A stretch of 64,000 nt of DNA from Mycolicibacterium moriokaense (GCF_003347205.1 NZ_QQBJ01000020.1:57370-121369), one strand, 5' to 3'. Shown: positions 1-10,848, counted from the stretch's first letter. The notes: a model not told the origin generated them from the letters alone. Numbers and translations: made by a program.

Positions 1-2686
1 TCTGTGGATGGTCGAGTTCCCGTGCGTGCGCCACCGTCTTCTCCATCGCCTGCGACGCCTGGGTGGGAAAGCCCAAAACCCAGTCCGCCAACGCTTCCAG
101 GTAACCGCAGACGATTCCCGGGTTGTTCGAGTAGGTCGCGATTCCGGCGCGGTGCAGTTGCGGCTCGTAGAATTTCAGGCATTCGCGACTGTGATGGCGC
201 ACGTCGACGATGTCGCCTTGCCACCACGCGGTGTATGCCATCACCCAGTGCCCTACCGCTGAGACCAGCGAATCATGCTGGTGTTGGGCCAATTCCAGGA
301 ACTCTTCGGCGAGGGCCCGCGCGGCATGCATGTGTCCCTGCACGATCTGCGCGTACGCCATTCCTGCCAGCGCGGGGAACACGTCAGCGGTCCGACCTGT
401 TCGGGACGCGAGCTCACGAGCGCGTGTGTAGGCGCCTTGGACGGAGCCGGGGCCGGTCACGAAAGCTTTCGCGGCGCCGAGCACAAGCTGCAGCGCGAGT
501 TCCTCTTCGAGATGGACGTGGGTCTCAGGGAGGGTCTGGAGAAGGGCGAGGCCCCGGACCGCGTGGTTGGCCGCCTCCTGGCTGGCGTGGCGGTCGAGCG
601 AGCGCCTGGCTGCCGCAGACCAGTACGGCACGGCGCGCTCGGTCAGGCCGGCCTCCGTGAAATGGTGGGCCAGTAGCTCGGGCTGCGTCTCGGCGGTCCC
701 CGCAAACTCGGATTCCATTGCGGCAGCGATGCGTTGGTGATGCCGCTGGCGTGTGCTCTTCAACAGCGATTGGTAGGCCGCCTCCTGGATGAGTGCGTGT
801 TTGAAGCGGTATGTCGCCTCGGGTGGTGCCCCTTGTTGGAACAGGAACTCGGACGTGACCAGCTGTGCGAGGCCCTCGTTCAATGCGGTTTCACTCCAGG
901 GAGATACGGCCCGCAGCAAGGTGAACGAGAACTCGCGCCCAATCGCCGCACCCAGCTGCGCCATGCCTTTGGTCGTCGAAAGGCGATCGAGGCGAGCCAT
1001 CAGCGAGTCGTGCAGTGTGTTGGGGATGGCCAGCGGCGGGAGTGGCCCCGCCAAGACGTAGCGCCCCGCGCGCTCGGCCAGAAAGTCCGATTCCAGCAGC
1101 GTCTTGGTGAGCTCCTCGATGAAGAGCGGCACGCCGTCGGCCTTGGCCACCACGTCGGACACGATTTCGTCGGGCAGCGGCTTGCCCCCGGCCACCTTTT
1201 GGAGCAACTCTGAGGCGTCGGCCGGCGGCAACCGCGTCAGCGCCATCTCCGTGACGTCGGGATTGCCGGTCCACGGTTGGTGGAACTCGGGACGGCAGGT
1301 GAACAGCGCGAGCATCCGCACGTCGCGCACCTGCTCGACGAGCAGCGTGAGAAGCTCCACGGTCGTCGGATCCACCCAGTGCAGATCCTCGACCACCAGC
1401 AGAACCGGCTGCTGATCGGCCCTGCGGCGGATGAGCGTCTGCAGCGCCGACATCGTCTGCTGCTTTTGCTGGTCAGGCGGCAGGTCGGGAAGCCGGTGTC
1501 CGGTCGGCGGCGGCAGCGACAGCAGGGCGCACAGGTGGGGAATGCAATCGTCGAGCGGGAGGCCGCTCGCCGAGAAGAACGCCTCCAGCCTGCGCACCTT
1601 CTCGGCGGGCGACTCGGGGCGATCGGAGCGCAGCACGACCTTGTGGAACAGGTCGATGAACGGGTAGAACGCGGTGTCACGGTGATACGGCGACCCCTGG
1701 CACGGGATGAGCCAACCGCCGGCTTCGGCCGCGTGCTCGCCCGTCGCGCGGACCAACCGCGACTTACCGATGCCGGCTTCACCATTGACCACCACGACGT
1801 GTCCGCGGCCGGACGCCGCATCGGCCCAGCGGTCCTCGAGCAGCCGTATCTCCGAGGACCGTCCGACCAGCGGGGTGAGCCCCGTCCGGCCAAGCGCCTC
1901 GAGGCGGGTGCGTGCGCTGCTCTCGTGAAGGACCTGGAAGACCTCCATCTGGGTGGCGACGCCCTTTAGCGCAGGTGTGCCCAAGGAGTGGCAGTCGAAG
2001 AAGCCCGCGACCAGTTGATGCGTTACGGGGCCGATCACCAGGCCGTTCCTGCTGGCCACGCCCTGGAGCCGGGCCGCGATGTTGGGTGCGTCCCCCATCG
2101 CCATCAGCTCGTGCCTGCCCTCGCCAACGACTTCGCCGACCACGACAAGACCTGTGTGGCAGCCGAGTCGAACGGCCAGCTCCACGCCGTATCGAATCCG
2201 CATCTCGGCGCTGAGAGCCGTGATGGCGGCGATCACCTCCAGGCCGGCCCGCACGGCGCGCTGCGCATCGTCTTCGTGCGCCTGCGGATAGCCGAAGAAC
2301 ACGATCAACCCGTCACCGAGGTACTGCGCGATGTAACCGTCGAAGCGTTCGATGACCTTGCCGCAGCTCTCGTAGTAGGCGCGCATGACCTCACGGAAAT
2401 CTTCCGGATCGAGGTCGCGGGACAGCGGCGTCGAGTCCACTAGATCGCAGAACAACACGGTGAGCTGGCGGCGTTCGGCATCGGCGGGTTCCGGCTCTGC
2501 CGGGGTCCAGCTGAAACCCTGCCCGTCGTCGGCGATCGTGTCCGGGTGGGCGTAGCGCAACTCGAAGCGCAACGCGTTGAACTGCTCGGCAGTCAGATCG
2601 AATTGGGCCTCGAGGGCGCGATAGGAAACGCGACCACGCGATCGCAGGAGTTCGACCACCTCGTCGAGCACCGCGTAGAAATCCAT
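1..2686 (-). CDS. Class III cyclase / AAA ATPase regulator, 3' end beyond window
   Basis: Large multidomain signalling protein read for about 895 residues before the window edge. A short N-terminal helical region is followed (about residues 70-245) by a class III adenylate/guanylate cyclase domain: LTVLFCDLVDST carries the metal-binding Asp, and YLGDGLIVFFGYP follows. After a linker come an AAA/STAND ATPase module with Walker A GEAGIGKS and Walker B PVLLVVEDLHW, then TPR-like helical repeats running off the edge. The architecture matches the mycobacterial cyclase-ATPase(-LuxR) regulators. Whether a LuxR HTH follows cannot be seen. The ATG at 2686 is the first in-frame start. Upstream bases towards 2807 hold no other gene. 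It is probably a cytoplasmic sensor making cAMP or acting by ATP-driven oligomerisation. Confidence 0.85.
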   Translation of the reverse strand, partial: MDFYAVLDEVVELLRSRGRVSYRALEAQFDLTAEQFNALRFELRYAHPDTIADDGQGFSWTPAEPEPADAERRQLTVLFCDLVDSTPLSRDLDPEDFREVMRAYYESCGKVIERFDGYIAQYLGDGLIVFFGYPQAHEDDAQRAVRAGLEVIAAITALSAEMRIRYGVELAVRLGCHTGLVVVGEVVGEGRHELMAMGDAPNIAARLQGVASRNGLVIGPVTHQLVAGFFDCHSLGTPALKGVATQMEVFQVLHESSARTRLEALGRTGLTPLVGRSSEIRLLEDRWADAASGRGHVVVVNGEAGIGKSRLVRATGEHAAEAGGWLIPCQGSPYHRDTAFYPFIDLFHKVVLRSDRPESPAEKVRRLEAFFSASGLPLDDCIPHLCALLSLPPPTGHRLPDLPPDQQKQQTMSALQTLIRRRADQQPVLLVVEDLHWVDPTTVELLTLLVEQVRDVRMLALFTCRPEFHQPWTGNPDVTEMALTRLPPADASELLQKVAGGKPLPDEIVSDVVAKADGVPLFIEELTKTLLESDFLAERAGRYVLAGPLPPLAIPNTLHDSLMARLDRLSTTKGMAQLGAAIGREFSFTLLRAVSPWSETALNEGLAQLVTSEFLFQQGAPPEATYRFKHALIQEAAYQSLLKSTRQRHHQRIAAAMESEFAGTAETQPELLAHHFTEAGLTERAVPYWSAAARRSLDRHASQEAANHAVRGLALLQTLPETHVHLEEELALQLVLGAAKAFVTGPGSVQGAYTRARELASRTGRTADVFPALAGMAYAQIVQGHMHAARALAEEFLELAQHQHDSLVSAVGHWVMAYTAWWQGDIVDVRHHSRECLKFYEPQLHRAGIATYSNNPGIVCGYLEALADWVLGFPTQASQAMEKTVAHARELDHPQ

Positions 2687-2807
2687 ATCGCTCCCGGGCC
2701 AGGAGAGATGGCGCTGCCGCCTCCGGCGACCAGAGCCTCATCGATAATGGTGAAGCAGATCGGGCGCGAATCCGCTCGATTTTGCGAGCCTGGGCAAGTG
2801 CTGTGAA

Positions 2808-3581
2808 CTAGCGCCCGGGGCCGGGCGGGCCGGCGAACGCCTGGGCGATCGTCAGCCACTTCTGCGCGTCATCGCCTTCGGCGGTGACGTCCAGCGTCGC
2901 GCGGGGCCTGCGCTGGGTGACCAGCAGGCAGAAGTCCTCCGCGGTGCCCGTCACCCGCTGCCCGGCGTCCGACGGCCCCCAGGTCCACGTCGAACCGTCG
3001 GGCGCGGCCAGCTCCACCCGGAACGGCTCCGCGGGTACATCGAGGCCGTTGATCGCGAACGCGAAATCGCGTGTGCGCACGCCGATATGGGCGATGGAGC
3101 GCAGCCGCGCGGTCGGCGGCCGCTTCACCCCGAGCGCGTCGGCGACGTCGAGGCCGTGCGCCCAGGTCTCCATCAGCCGCGCCGTCGCCATCGACGCGGC
3201 GCTCATCGGCGGACCGAACCACGGCAGCTTGCGACCGTCGGGCACCGTCAGCAGCGCATCGTGCAGGCGGCGCCGGGTGTCTCGCCAGTCGGCGAGCAGT
3301 GCGGCCGGCTCAGTGGCGGCGACCTCCTCGGCGCCGCGGTCGACGAACCCGCTCGGATCCTCGGCCGCCGCCCCGAGCACCTCGGTGAACCCGGCTTCGT
3401 CGTCGACCGACAACAGCGCGACGCGGTCGGTCCACAGCAGATGCGCGATCTGGTGTGCGATGGTCCAGCCCGACGCCGGCGTCGCCTCCGCCCAGCCTGC
3501 GGCGGGCAGATCGGCGACCAGGCTGTCGAGGTCGGCGCTCTCGTCGCGGAGGTCGGTCACGATGGGGGCCGCTGTCGCCAT
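2808..3581 (-). CDS. TIGR03084-type protein, mycothiol-dependent isomerase (DinB-like) fold
   Basis: A 257-residue protein of the actinobacterial TIGR03084 family, the Rv0036c position in M. tuberculosis. The N-terminal half has the DinB/maleylpyruvate-isomerase four-helix fold: [15 protein letters not shown] supplies a candidate metal His, and [15 protein letters not shown] supplies the last one. The C-terminal domain (about 185-250) resembles the SCP2-like tail of mycothiol-dependent isomerases. Such proteins commonly use mycothiol, but this family has no proven substrate. The gene lies 10 bp downstream of the MFS transporter gene on the same strand, so the two are probably co-transcribed. 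The ATG gives the usual family length. Confidence 0.85.
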   Translation of the reverse strand: MATAAPIVTDLRDESADLDSLVADLPAAGWAEATPASGWTIAHQIAHLLWTDRVALLSVDDEAGFTEVLGAAAEDPSGFVDRGAEEVAATEPAALLADWRDTRRRLHDALLTVPDGRKLPWFGPPMSAASMATARLMETWAHGLDVADALGVKRPPTARLRSIAHIGVRTRDFAFAINGLDVPAEPFRVELAAPDGSTWTWGPSDAGQRVTGTAEDFCLLVTQRRPRATLDVTAEGDDAQKWLTIAQAFAGPPGPGR

Positions 3582-3591
3582 GCGCCACAGC

Positions 3592-4875
3592 CTAACTGGC
3601 GCCGCGGGACCAGCGGACGATGCCGGCGTGCGCCATCAGGCCGACGAGGTAGACCGCTGATCCGGCCGCGACGAGCCCCGGGGATCGGCCGTCCGCGGGG
3701 ATCACCGCCGCCGCCGCGGCGAGCGCGACGATGAACGTCATCCAGAACAAGGCGTCCTGCACCGCGAACATGTGGCCGCGAAGCGCGTCGTCCACGTCGA
3801 TCTGCATGGCGCTGTCCGCGCACAGCTTGACCACCTGACCGGCGGAGCCGAGCAGGAATCCGCACAGCATCAGCACCGGCATCTGCAGGCCGAGGCCGCC
3901 GAGCTGGATGCCGGTGGCCAGCAGCAGCGCCCCGTTCGCGGTGCGGTAGCGCCCCCATCTGGCGACGGCGGCAGGCGTGATCACCGTCGCGACGAACACC
4001 CCGACGGCTCCGGTGCCCAGGAACAGCGCGGCGATGCCGATGCCGGCGACGCTCTGGGCGTCCACGTGCCGGACCATCACCAACACCAGCATCGTGTTGA
4101 GGCCGAACACCATCCGGTGGGCGGCGAGCCCGGCCAGGGTGCCCGCGACGGTCGGCACCGCCACCGCGGTGCGGGCGCCGTGCAGCCATCCGGTGGCGAC
4201 CGCGTAGGCCACCGAACCGTGGATCGCGCGCGCACTGGAGTGCGGCCCGAGGACGTGGGGAGGGAATCGCAGCGACAGCACCAGCGCCAGCGACACCGGG
4301 AGCACGACGATGAGAATGATTGCGGCAGCGCCGGTGTCGTTGGGACCGAACAGCGGCCGCAGCGCCAGCATGACCGCCGCGCCGAGCAGCGCGCCCGCGC
4401 CGCCGGTGGCCGTCGCGACCGAGTTCATGGTCACGACCTGCTTGCGGGGTACCACGTCGGGCAGCGCGGCTGACAGGCCCGCGGACACGAAGCGGGTGAA
4501 GCCGTTGACGATCAGCGCACCCAGCAGGATCGCGAGATCGCCGGCACCCGCGAACAGCAGCGCGGCGATGGCGAGCACGAAGACGACGCGGGCGCTGTTG
4601 GCGCCGATCAGCACCAGCCGGCGATCCCAGCGGTCGAGCAGCGCGCCCGCGAACGGGCCCAGCACCGAGTAGGGCAGGTACAGCACGGCGAAGGCGGCGG
4701 CGATCTCCCACGGGCCCGCCGCGCGCTCGGGGTTGAACAGCAGCCCGCCCGCCAGCCCGGCTTGAAACAGTCCGTCGCCGAACTGGCTTGCCGTCCGCAA
4801 TTCCAGCAGTCGCCGGAACTCGACGAGGCCGCGCACCGACCGCAGCAGGGCCATCGGTGAGTGCGCGTCAACCAC
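3592..4875 (-). CDS. Major facilitator superfamily transporter (Rv0037c-like)
   Basis: A 427-residue integral membrane protein with about 12 hydrophobic segments. The loop between TM2 and TM3 has the MFS signature [10 protein letters not shown]. The long hydrophobic stretches (for example around [12 protein letters not shown] and [11 protein letters not shown]) fit an antiporter or exporter of the drug/unknown-substrate group. The GTG at 4875 is the first start; an ATG at about 4854 (MALLRS) is an alternative. The gene is divergent from yqgE, with under 80 bp of shared promoter space, and it precedes the TIGR03084 gene in an apparent two-gene operon. Its substrate cannot be read from sequence. 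Confidence 0.85.
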   Translation of the reverse strand: MVDAHSPMALLRSVRGLVEFRRLLELRTASQFGDGLFQAGLAGGLLFNPERAAGPWEIAAAFAVLYLPYSVLGPFAGALLDRWDRRLVLIGANSARVVFVLAIAALLFAGAGDLAILLGALIVNGFTRFVSAGLSAALPDVVPRKQVVTMNSVATATGGAGALLGAAVMLALRPLFGPNDTGAAAIILIVVLPVSLALVLSLRFPPHVLGPHSSARAIHGSVAYAVATGWLHGARTAVAVPTVAGTLAGLAAHRMVFGLNTMLVLVMVRHVDAQSVAGIGIAALFLGTGAVGVFVATVITPAAVARWGRYRTANGALLLATGIQLGGLGLQMPVLMLCGFLLGSAGQVVKLCADSAMQIDVDDALRGHMFAVQDALFWMTFIVALAAAAAVIPADGRSPGLVAAGSAVYLVGLMAHAGIVRWSRGAS

Positions 4876-4953
4876 GAGAATTCACAGTACAAATATCCCG
4901 GCGGGCCGCGCTTGTTCGCCACCTCGACCGTTCGCTGGTGACATGATGGTGGG

Positions 4954-5559
4954 GTGGCGCAGTCAGATGATCCGGAGGACTTTGTCGCTCCGACCGCCAA
5001 CCGGGTGCGCGCCGGAACTCTGCTGCTGGCAAACACCGATCTGCTCGAGCCGACCTTCCGGCGCAGCGTCATCTACATCGTCGAGCACAACGACGGCGGC
5101 ACGCTCGGCGTGGTGCTGAACCGGCCCAGCGAGACCGCGGTCTACAACGTGCTGCCGCAGTGGGCGAAGCTGGCCACCAAGCCGAAGACCATGTTCATCG
5201 GCGGCCCGGTCAAGCGCGATGCCGCGCTGTGTCTGGCCACCCTGCGGGTGGGCACCGACCCCAGCGGGGTGCCGGGCATCCGGCATGTGCAGGGCCGCAT
5301 GGTGATGATCGACCTGGACGCCGAACCGGAGAACATCGCGCCGATGGTCGAGGGGGTGCGCATCTTCGCCGGCTACTCGGGCTGGACGATCGGTCAGCTG
5401 GAGGGCGAGATCGAGCGCGACGACTGGATCGTGTTGTCGGCCCTGCCGTCCGACGTGCTGGCCGAGTCGCGGGTGGACCTTTGGGGGCGGGTGCTGCGCA
5501 GGCAGCCGCTACCGCTGTCGATGCTGGCGACCCACCCGATCGATATCAGCCGCAATTAG
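4954..5559 (+). CDS. YqgE/AlgH family protein (Rv0038-like)
   Basis: A 201-residue soluble protein of the UPF0301/YqgE/AlgH family. Hallmarks are AGTLLLANTDLLEPTFRRSV near the N-terminus, NDGGTLGVVLNRPS, the FIGGPV motif, and FAGYSGWTIGQLEGEI with the conserved Gly-Trp pair. AlgH was first linked to alginate regulation in Pseudomonas, and the biochemical role is still unresolved. It starts with GTG at 4954 and diverges from the MFS gene. Its stop overlaps that of the convergent membrane gene by four bases. Confidence 0.9.
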   Translation: MAQSDDPEDFVAPTANRVRAGTLLLANTDLLEPTFRRSVIYIVEHNDGGTLGVVLNRPSETAVYNVLPQWAKLATKPKTMFIGGPVKRDAALCLATLRVGTDPSGVPGIRHVQGRMVMIDLDAEPENIAPMVEGVRIFAGYSGWTIGQLEGEIERDDWIVLSALPSDVLAESRVDLWGRVLRRQPLPLSMLATHPIDISRN

Positions 5560-5921
5560 TTTCGCGACAGCGTGCACGTCGCGCAGGCGCCGGCGGCACA
5601 GCCGCCCGCGGGGCTGGCGCAGGACGCGCCCGCCCCTGCCCGCGCCGCCACGAACTTCGCGCTCTGCCAGCAGCCCGCAGCGACGGTGGCGACCGCGCCT
5701 ATCACGCAGACGAGCAACACGACGAGCCCGGTTTCGGGCTGCGACGACAGCGCCACCACGCCGGCGACGGTGAGCATCGCCGCGGCGGCCAACTGAGTCG
5801 GGGCCACCGCGCGAAGCACCTGCCGGACCATGTCGGCGGAGCGGGGCCGGGTCAGCGTCCAGACGCCGAGCGCGGCGGTCGCGAAGGCAGCGAGCAGACA
5901 ACCCACCGCCGCGACAAGCAT
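5556..5921 (-). CDS. Small membrane protein with Cys-rich tail (Rv0039c-like)
   Basis: A 121-residue protein in the Rv0039c position. Three hydrophobic segments are visible: MLVAAVGCLLAAFATAALGV at the N-terminus, AAAAMLTVAGVVAL in the middle, and GLVVLLVCVIGAVATVAAG. After the last helix the tail carries four cysteines in the pattern C-x6-C-x4-C-x2-C (within CASPAGGCAAGACATC), which could bind a metal or form disulfides. The ATG at 5921 is preferred to an upstream in-frame start because the extra N-terminus would be an Arg/Pro-rich stretch overlapping the neighbouring gene. The two stops overlap the convergent yqgE end. The function is unknown. Confidence 0.7.
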   Translation of the reverse strand: MLVAAVGCLLAAFATAALGVWTLTRPRSADMVRQVLRAVAPTQLAAAAMLTVAGVVALSSQPETGLVVLLVCVIGAVATVAAGCWQSAKFVAARAGAGASCASPAGGCAAGACATCTLSRN

Positions 5922-5955
5922 GCGGCCCACCTTAGGCGGCGGGCCTCGCGACGCG

Positions 5956-6798
5956 CTACCGGGGAGGCGCCTGCGGCAGGGTTTGGGCCGCCGGGGTCGC
6001 CGCGGGCGCGGGCGCACCCGGCGTACTGATCTGGAACCCGTTGGTGATCGCCTCGGTCGCATCGGCGGCGGCGACGGCTTCGCCTGCGGTGGTGGTCACC
6101 GACAGCGTCACCAGATACTTGTCGGGGCCCGCGGTCGCGATGGTGTGCCTGCGCGACGTGTTGAGCGTCATGTTGTTCTCGCGGTAGGTGCCCTCGATGG
6201 TCGATGACGGCATGCCGCCGAAATCGGCCAGCGATGCGTTGGTGGTGCGCCAGGCGGTCTGCTCCTGGGCATCGATGTAGCCGTGGGTGATGGCCTCCTT
6301 GGGGTCGAAGTCCCCGCCGACCAGCTTGTAGACCACCAGCGCCGCGTTGGAGGTGTAGATGCCGTCGCCCCCGACCCGGTCGGCGATCACCGCGAACGCA
6401 TCGGGCACGTTCGGGTCCGGCACCTGCGACCAGCCGCGCGGCATGGGCAGCACGATGTTGAGCGCCTTGAAACCGTTGGCCACCTGCGGTTCGAGCTTGA
6501 CGCCCTTCTCCTTGAGGAAGTCGCTCAGGGTCACCGAGGTGGCAGGCACCACGGTCTCCGGTGTGGCCGCAGCGGCAGCGGGCAGCACCCCGGGGGACGC
6601 CAGCGACTGGGCCTGCGTCGCGGACGCGGCACCGGGCACGACGGGCGCCGCCTCGGCGATGGTCGCCGGTGCCGGCTGGGGGAGGTACGGATAGATCGGT
6701 TCCGCTGACGCGGTGGCGCCCGCGAAGCCGACCACACCGGCCATGCCCGCGGCAAGACCACCTGCCAGGATCCGCCATCGGCGGGCACTTTCGATCAT
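5956..6798 (-). CDS. Exported proline-rich antigen, Mtc28/LpqN-type
   Basis: A 280-residue secreted protein. The N-terminus has basic residues, a hydrophobic core ([17 protein letters not shown]) and a signal-peptidase site ASA-EP at about residue 32. A Pro/Ala-rich linker is followed by a globular domain (about 95-245, starting [18 protein letters not shown]) typical of the mycobacterial LpqN/LpqT/Mtc28 family, and then a Pro/Ala tail. Position between the Rv0039c-like gene and leuS matches Rv0040c (mtc28, proline-rich 28-kDa antigen). There is no lipobox Cys at the cleavage site, so it is secreted rather than lipidated. The ribosome-binding site GGAAGGAA lies just upstream of the ATG. It diverges from leuS. 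Confidence 0.88.
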   Translation of the reverse strand: MIESARRWRILAGGLAAGMAGVVGFAGATASAEPIYPYLPQPAPATIAEAAPVVPGAASATQAQSLASPGVLPAAAAATPETVVPATSVTLSDFLKEKGVKLEPQVANGFKALNIVLPMPRGWSQVPDPNVPDAFAVIADRVGGDGIYTSNAALVVYKLVGGDFDPKEAITHGYIDAQEQTAWRTTNASLADFGGMPSSTIEGTYRENNMTLNTSRRHTIATAGPDKYLVTLSVTTTAGEAVAAADATEAITNGFQISTPGAPAPAATPAAQTLPQAPPR

Positions 6799-6994
6799 CG
6801 CCCGATTCCTTCCCTCGAGTCCTTTCCGGCTGTGGGGCAGACATGCCCCTGGTCAGGGGGCGACCGTAACCCCGGCGCGGCGGCGGCCACCACCCTTGGA
6901 ACCGAGCTGGAATGAAGCCCTGACAACTCTGCAACGCAACCGATACCTGGCCGTGGCCGACGGACCGACGACGGCGGCCCTTTACCCTGTTCAC

Positions 6995-9865
6995 GTGAGT
7001 AATGAGTCGGTCACCGACGCCGCCGACGCGACAGCCGACACCCCGCAGTACCGCTACACCGCGAAACTGGCCGGGGAGATCGAGCATGACTGGCAGCAGC
7101 GCTGGCGGCGGAACGGGACGTTCCATGTGCCCAACCCGGTGGGGTCGTTGGCGCCGACGGGCGGCACCCCGGTTCCCGCCGACAAGATGTTCGTCCAGGA
7201 CATGTTCCCCTACCCGTCGGGCGAGGGACTGCACGTCGGACACCCGTTGGGCTACATCGCGACCGACGTGTATGCCCGCTACTTCCGGATGACGGGCCGA
7301 AATGTTCTGCACGCGTTGGGTTTCGACTCGTTCGGACTGCCCGCCGAGCAGTATGCGGTGCAGACGGGCACGCATCCGCGCACCAGGACCGAGGCCAACA
7401 TCGTCAACTTCCGCCGTCAGCTTGGCCGCCTCGGGCTGGGCCATGACGACAGGCGCAGCTTCTCCACCACCGACGTCGAGTTCTACAAGTGGACGCAGTG
7501 GATCTTTCTGCAGATCTACAACGCCTGGTTCGACAAGGACCTCAACAGGGCGCGCCGCATCGAGGAACTGATCGGCGAATTCGACTCCGGGCGGCGCGGG
7601 CTGGACGACGGCAGGCAGTGGTCGGCGTTGTCGTCGGACGAACGCGCCGACGTGATCGACGGGTACCGGCTGGTCTATCAGGCCGACTCGATGGTGAACT
7701 GGTGCCCGGGCCTGGGCACCGTGCTGGCCAACGAGGAGGTCACCTCCGACGGGCGCAGCGACCGCGGCAACTTCCCGGTGTTCCGGAAGCGGTTGCGGCA
7801 GTGGATGATGCGCATCACCGCCTACTCCGACCGGCTGCTCGACGATCTAGAGGTGCTGGACTGGCCGGAGAAGGTCAAGACCATGCAGCGCAACTGGATC
7901 GGCCGATCCACCGGCGCGGAGGTGCTGTTCGCGACCGGTGCGGGCGACATCGAGGTGTTCACCACGCGACCGGATACCTTGTTCGGGGCCACGTATATGG
8001 TGCTGGCGCCCGAGCATCCGTTGGTGGAGCGGTTGACGGCGGCGGACTGGCCCGACGCGGGCGTCGACCCGCGCTGGACGTACGGCGCGGACAGCCCGGC
8101 GGCCGCAGTCGCGGCCTACCGCCGATCGATCGCGGCCAAGTCGGATTTGGAACGCCAGGAGGCGAAGGCCAAGACCGGCGTCTTCCTCGGCAGCTACGCC
8201 ACCAATCCCGCCGACGGTGCGCAGATCCCGATCTTCATCGCCGACTATGTGCTGGCCGGCTACGGGACGGGCGCGATCATGGCGGTGCCCGGCCACGATC
8301 AACGCGACTGGGAGTTCGCCGACGCGTTCGGCCTGCCCATCGTGGAAGTCATTGCCGGCGGCGATGTTTCGCAGGGCCCGTTCCTCGGCGACGGAGAGGC
8401 GGTCAACTCCGATTATTTGAACGGGCTCAGCGTCGAGTCGGCGAAGGAGGCCATCACCGCGCGGTTGGCCGCCGACGGCGTCGGGCAGGCCCGCGTCGAG
8501 TACAAGCTGCGCGACTGGCTGTTCGCCCGGCAGCGGTACTGGGGTGAGCCGTTCCCGATCGTCTACGACGAGAAGGGCCGCGCGCACCCGCTGCCGGAAT
8601 CCGAACTGCCGGTGGAACTGCCCGACATGCCCGACTACTCGCCGGTGTTGTTCGACCCCGACGACGCCGACAGCGTGCCGGCGCCGCCGCTGAACAAGGC
8701 GACCGACTGGGTGCGCGTCGAACTGGATCTCGGCGAAGGCCGCAAGACCTACACGCGTGACACCAACGTGATGCCGCAGTGGGCCGGCAGCTCCTGGTAC
8801 GAGTTGCGCTACACCGATCCGCTGAACTCGGATGCAATGTGCGACAAGGAGAACGAGGCATACTGGATGGGGCCGCGGCCCGCCGAGCACGGCCAGGACG
8901 ACCCGGGCGGGGTCGACATGTACGTCGGCGGCGTCGAGCACGCGGTGCTGCACCTGTTGTATTGCCGGTTCTGGCACAAGGTGCTCTACGACCTTGGCCA
9001 CGTCTCGTCGCGGGAGCCTTATCGGCGGCTGGTCAACCAGGGCTACATCCAGGCACACGCGTACACCGACGCGCGGGGGAGCTACGTGCCCGCGGCGGAG
9101 GTCGTCGAGCGGGACAAGAAGTTCTACTGGCCGGGCCCCGACGGGGAAGTCGAGGTGACGCAGGAGTTCGGCAAGATCGGCAAGAGCCTGAAGAACTCGG
9201 TGTCGCCGGATGAGATCTGCGACAACTACGGCGCGGACACCCTGCGCGTCTACGAGATGTCGATGGGCCCGCTGGAGGCATCGCGGCCGTGGGCGACCAA
9301 GGACGTCGTCGGCGCCTACCGGTTCCTGCAGCGGGTGTGGCGACTGGTGGTCGACGAGGACAGCGGGCAGGCCCGGGTCAGTGACGAGGAACCGGACGAG
9401 GAGACGCTGCGGGCACTGCACCGCACAATCGCCGGAGTGTCGGAAGACTATGCGTCGCTGCGCAACAACACCGCAGGCGCCAAACTGATCGAATACACCA
9501 ACCACCTGACCAAGGAGCACAGCGCCGAGGTGCCGCGCGCGGCCGTCGAACCGCTGGTGCTCATGGTCGCACCGCTGGCGCCGCACCTGGCCGAGGAACT
9601 GTGGCAGCGGCTGGGCCACCAGACGTCGCTGGCGCACGGGCCGTTCCCAGTGGCCGACGAGGCCTATCTGACGGTCGACACCGTGGAGTTCCCGGTGCAG
9701 GTCAACGGAAAGGTGCGCGGTCGTGTCACGGTGCCGGCGACTGCCGACGCCGACGTGATCGAAGCGGCCGCGCTGGCCGACGAGAAGGTGCAGGCGTTCC
9801 TCGACGGCGCGACGCCGAAAAAGGTGATCGTGGTCGCCGGCCGCTTGGTCAACCTCGTCGTCTAG
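6995..9865 (+). CDS. leuS: Leucyl-tRNA synthetase
   Basis: A class Ia aminoacyl-tRNA synthetase of 956 residues, charging tRNA-Leu with leucine in the cytoplasm. The HIGH motif is HVGH (residues 80-83, after FPYPSGEGL). The KMSKS loop reads KIGKS (727-731). Between them lies the CP1 editing domain ([20 protein letters not shown] and the downstream [15 protein letters not shown]). The anticodon-binding and C-terminal domains end in [11 protein letters not shown]. The GTG at 6995 begins [11 protein letters not shown]. The in-frame reading extends upstream to 6713 but crosses the mtc28-like promoter region and has no leuS-like sequence. It corresponds to Rv0041. A perfect 22-bp-arm palindrome follows six bases after the stop. 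Confidence 0.97.
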   Translation: MSNESVTDAADATADTPQYRYTAKLAGEIEHDWQQRWRRNGTFHVPNPVGSLAPTGGTPVPADKMFVQDMFPYPSGEGLHVGHPLGYIATDVYARYFRMTGRNVLHALGFDSFGLPAEQYAVQTGTHPRTRTEANIVNFRRQLGRLGLGHDDRRSFSTTDVEFYKWTQWIFLQIYNAWFDKDLNRARRIEELIGEFDSGRRGLDDGRQWSALSSDERADVIDGYRLVYQADSMVNWCPGLGTVLANEEVTSDGRSDRGNFPVFRKRLRQWMMRITAYSDRLLDDLEVLDWPEKVKTMQRNWIGRSTGAEVLFATGAGDIEVFTTRPDTLFGATYMVLAPEHPLVERLTAADWPDAGVDPRWTYGADSPAAAVAAYRRSIAAKSDLERQEAKAKTGVFLGSYATNPADGAQIPIFIADYVLAGYGTGAIMAVPGHDQRDWEFADAFGLPIVEVIAGGDVSQGPFLGDGEAVNSDYLNGLSVESAKEAITARLAADGVGQARVEYKLRDWLFARQRYWGEPFPIVYDEKGRAHPLPESELPVELPDMPDYSPVLFDPDDADSVPAPPLNKATDWVRVELDLGEGRKTYTRDTNVMPQWAGSSWYELRYTDPLNSDAMCDKENEAYWMGPRPAEHGQDDPGGVDMYVGGVEHAVLHLLYCRFWHKVLYDLGHVSSREPYRRLVNQGYIQAHAYTDARGSYVPAAEVVERDKKFYWPGPDGEVEVTQEFGKIGKSLKNSVSPDEICDNYGADTLRVYEMSMGPLEASRPWATKDVVGAYRFLQRVWRLVVDEDSGQARVSDEEPDEETLRALHRTIAGVSEDYASLRNNTAGAKLIEYTNHLTKEHSAEVPRAAVEPLVLMVAPLAPHLAEELWQRLGHQTSLAHGPFPVADEAYLTVDTVEFPVQVNGKVRGRVTVPATADADVIEAAALADEKVQAFLDGATPKKVIVVAGRLVNLVV

Positions 9866-9870
9866 AAGTA

Positions 9871-9923
9871 GTGATTTCGGCGCGCTCGGTCACCCACAGG
9901 ATGACCGAGCGCGCCGAAATCAC
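9871..9923. repeat. 53-bp palindrome, copy A
   Basis: A perfect inverted repeat with 22-bp arms (left arm starts GTGATTTCGGCG; 9871-9892 and 9902-9923) and a nine-base loop CCCACAGGA. It sits just after the leuS stop and before the DUF559 gene. A copy identical at 50 of 53 positions lies at the other end of that gene. It could act as a terminator hairpin for leuS, but no T-tract follows. Confidence 0.9.
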
Positions 9924-9966
9924 GTTGCGGGGAACCGGCGACCGCGGTCCTTGCGTCAGTCATTAA

Positions 9967-10848
9967 GTGTTGAACGACTATCTGCGCCGACATGACGGAG
10001 TGTTCACCATCGAGCACGCGCGTCGTGCTGGGTTCACTAAGCAGGCGGTGCACAGGCGAATCAGGTCCGGCGACTGGCGGCGATGTTCGCGCGGTGTCTA
10101 TTTCGCCGACGACCGCCCGTTCACCGACGCCGCCCGCGTGCGCGTTGCGGTATGGAGCTATGGCGATCAGGCAGCGGCGAGCGGCCTTGCCGCTGCCTAC
10201 TGGCTGAGCCTGACGAGATTTGCGCCCGATGTCGTTGAGGTGACGGTGCCGCGCAACAGCCACGGCCGATGTCACGATGGCTCCCGGGTACGACGACGGG
10301 ATCTGGCCGCAGCCGACGTCATTGAGCGCCGTGGTCTGCGCGTGACGTGCCCGGCGCTGACCCTGGTCGAGGCGACGGTACGCAGGCCGGGGGGTGTCAA
10401 GATATTGGACGCCGCACTGCAGCGCGACGCTAATTTGCGCGAACTGTGGGCCGCCCATCTGCGGAACAAGGGCCGATATGGATCGCCGGCGGCCCGCCAG
10501 CTCTTGCAAGCCGCATCCAACGGCGCCCGCTCAGAAGCGGAACGACTGTTTTTGAAACTACTGCGGCAGGCAGGCATCACCGGATGGCGGACCAACTATC
10601 CCGTCGGGGGGTACAAAGTGGACGTCGGCTTCCCTGCTCCGAAACTGGCCGTCGAACTCGACGGGCTGGCCTATCACAGCGATCCCTCGGCTTTCCAAAT
10701 CGATCGCGAACGCCAAAACGCCATCACGACGCTCGGCTGGCAAGTGCTCCGCTTCACCTGGCTCGACCTCACGGAGTATCCGCAACGAGTGATAGCTGTG
10801 CTTCGCAAGGCGATTTCGGCGCGCTCGGTCACCCACAGGATGACTTAG
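9967..10848 (+). CDS. AbiEi-type N-domain + DUF559 endonuclease-like protein
   Basis: A 293-residue protein. The N-terminal 60 residues form a winged-helix AbiEi_4-like region: HDGVFTIEHARRAGFTKQAV, then RSGDWRRCSRGVY. The C-terminal third (about 195-280) is a DUF559/Vsr-like PD-(D/E)XK nuclease fold: VDVGFPAPKLAVELDG contributes the Asp and ELD acids, and DRERQNAITTLGWQVLRFTW is the typical closing segment. Such fusions are common in mycobacteria and are annotated as type IV antitoxin-like or endonuclease proteins. No experimental function is known to me. GTG at 9967 or TTG at 9970 could start it. Its last eleven residues and stop codon lie inside palindrome copy B. No partner toxin gene is adjacent. 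Confidence 0.8.
   Translation: MLNDYLRRHDGVFTIEHARRAGFTKQAVHRRIRSGDWRRCSRGVYFADDRPFTDAARVRVAVWSYGDQAAASGLAAAYWLSLTRFAPDVVEVTVPRNSHGRCHDGSRVRRRDLAAADVIERRGLRVTCPALTLVEATVRRPGGVKILDAALQRDANLRELWAAHLRNKGRYGSPAARQLLQAASNGARSEAERLFLKLLRQAGITGWRTNYPVGGYKVDVGFPAPKLAVELDGLAYHSDPSAFQIDRERQNAITTLGWQVLRFTWLDLTEYPQRVIAVLRKAISARSVTHRMT

Noticed and set aside
3772-4473. Plus-strand His/Gln/Arg-rich frame
   Set aside because: It is antisense to the MFS transporter gene, whose helices are clear on the other strand.
6713-6994. N-terminal extension of leuS
   Set aside because: It lies over the mtc28-like gene's start and promoter region and does not resemble any LeuRS; the GTG at 6995 gives the normal length.
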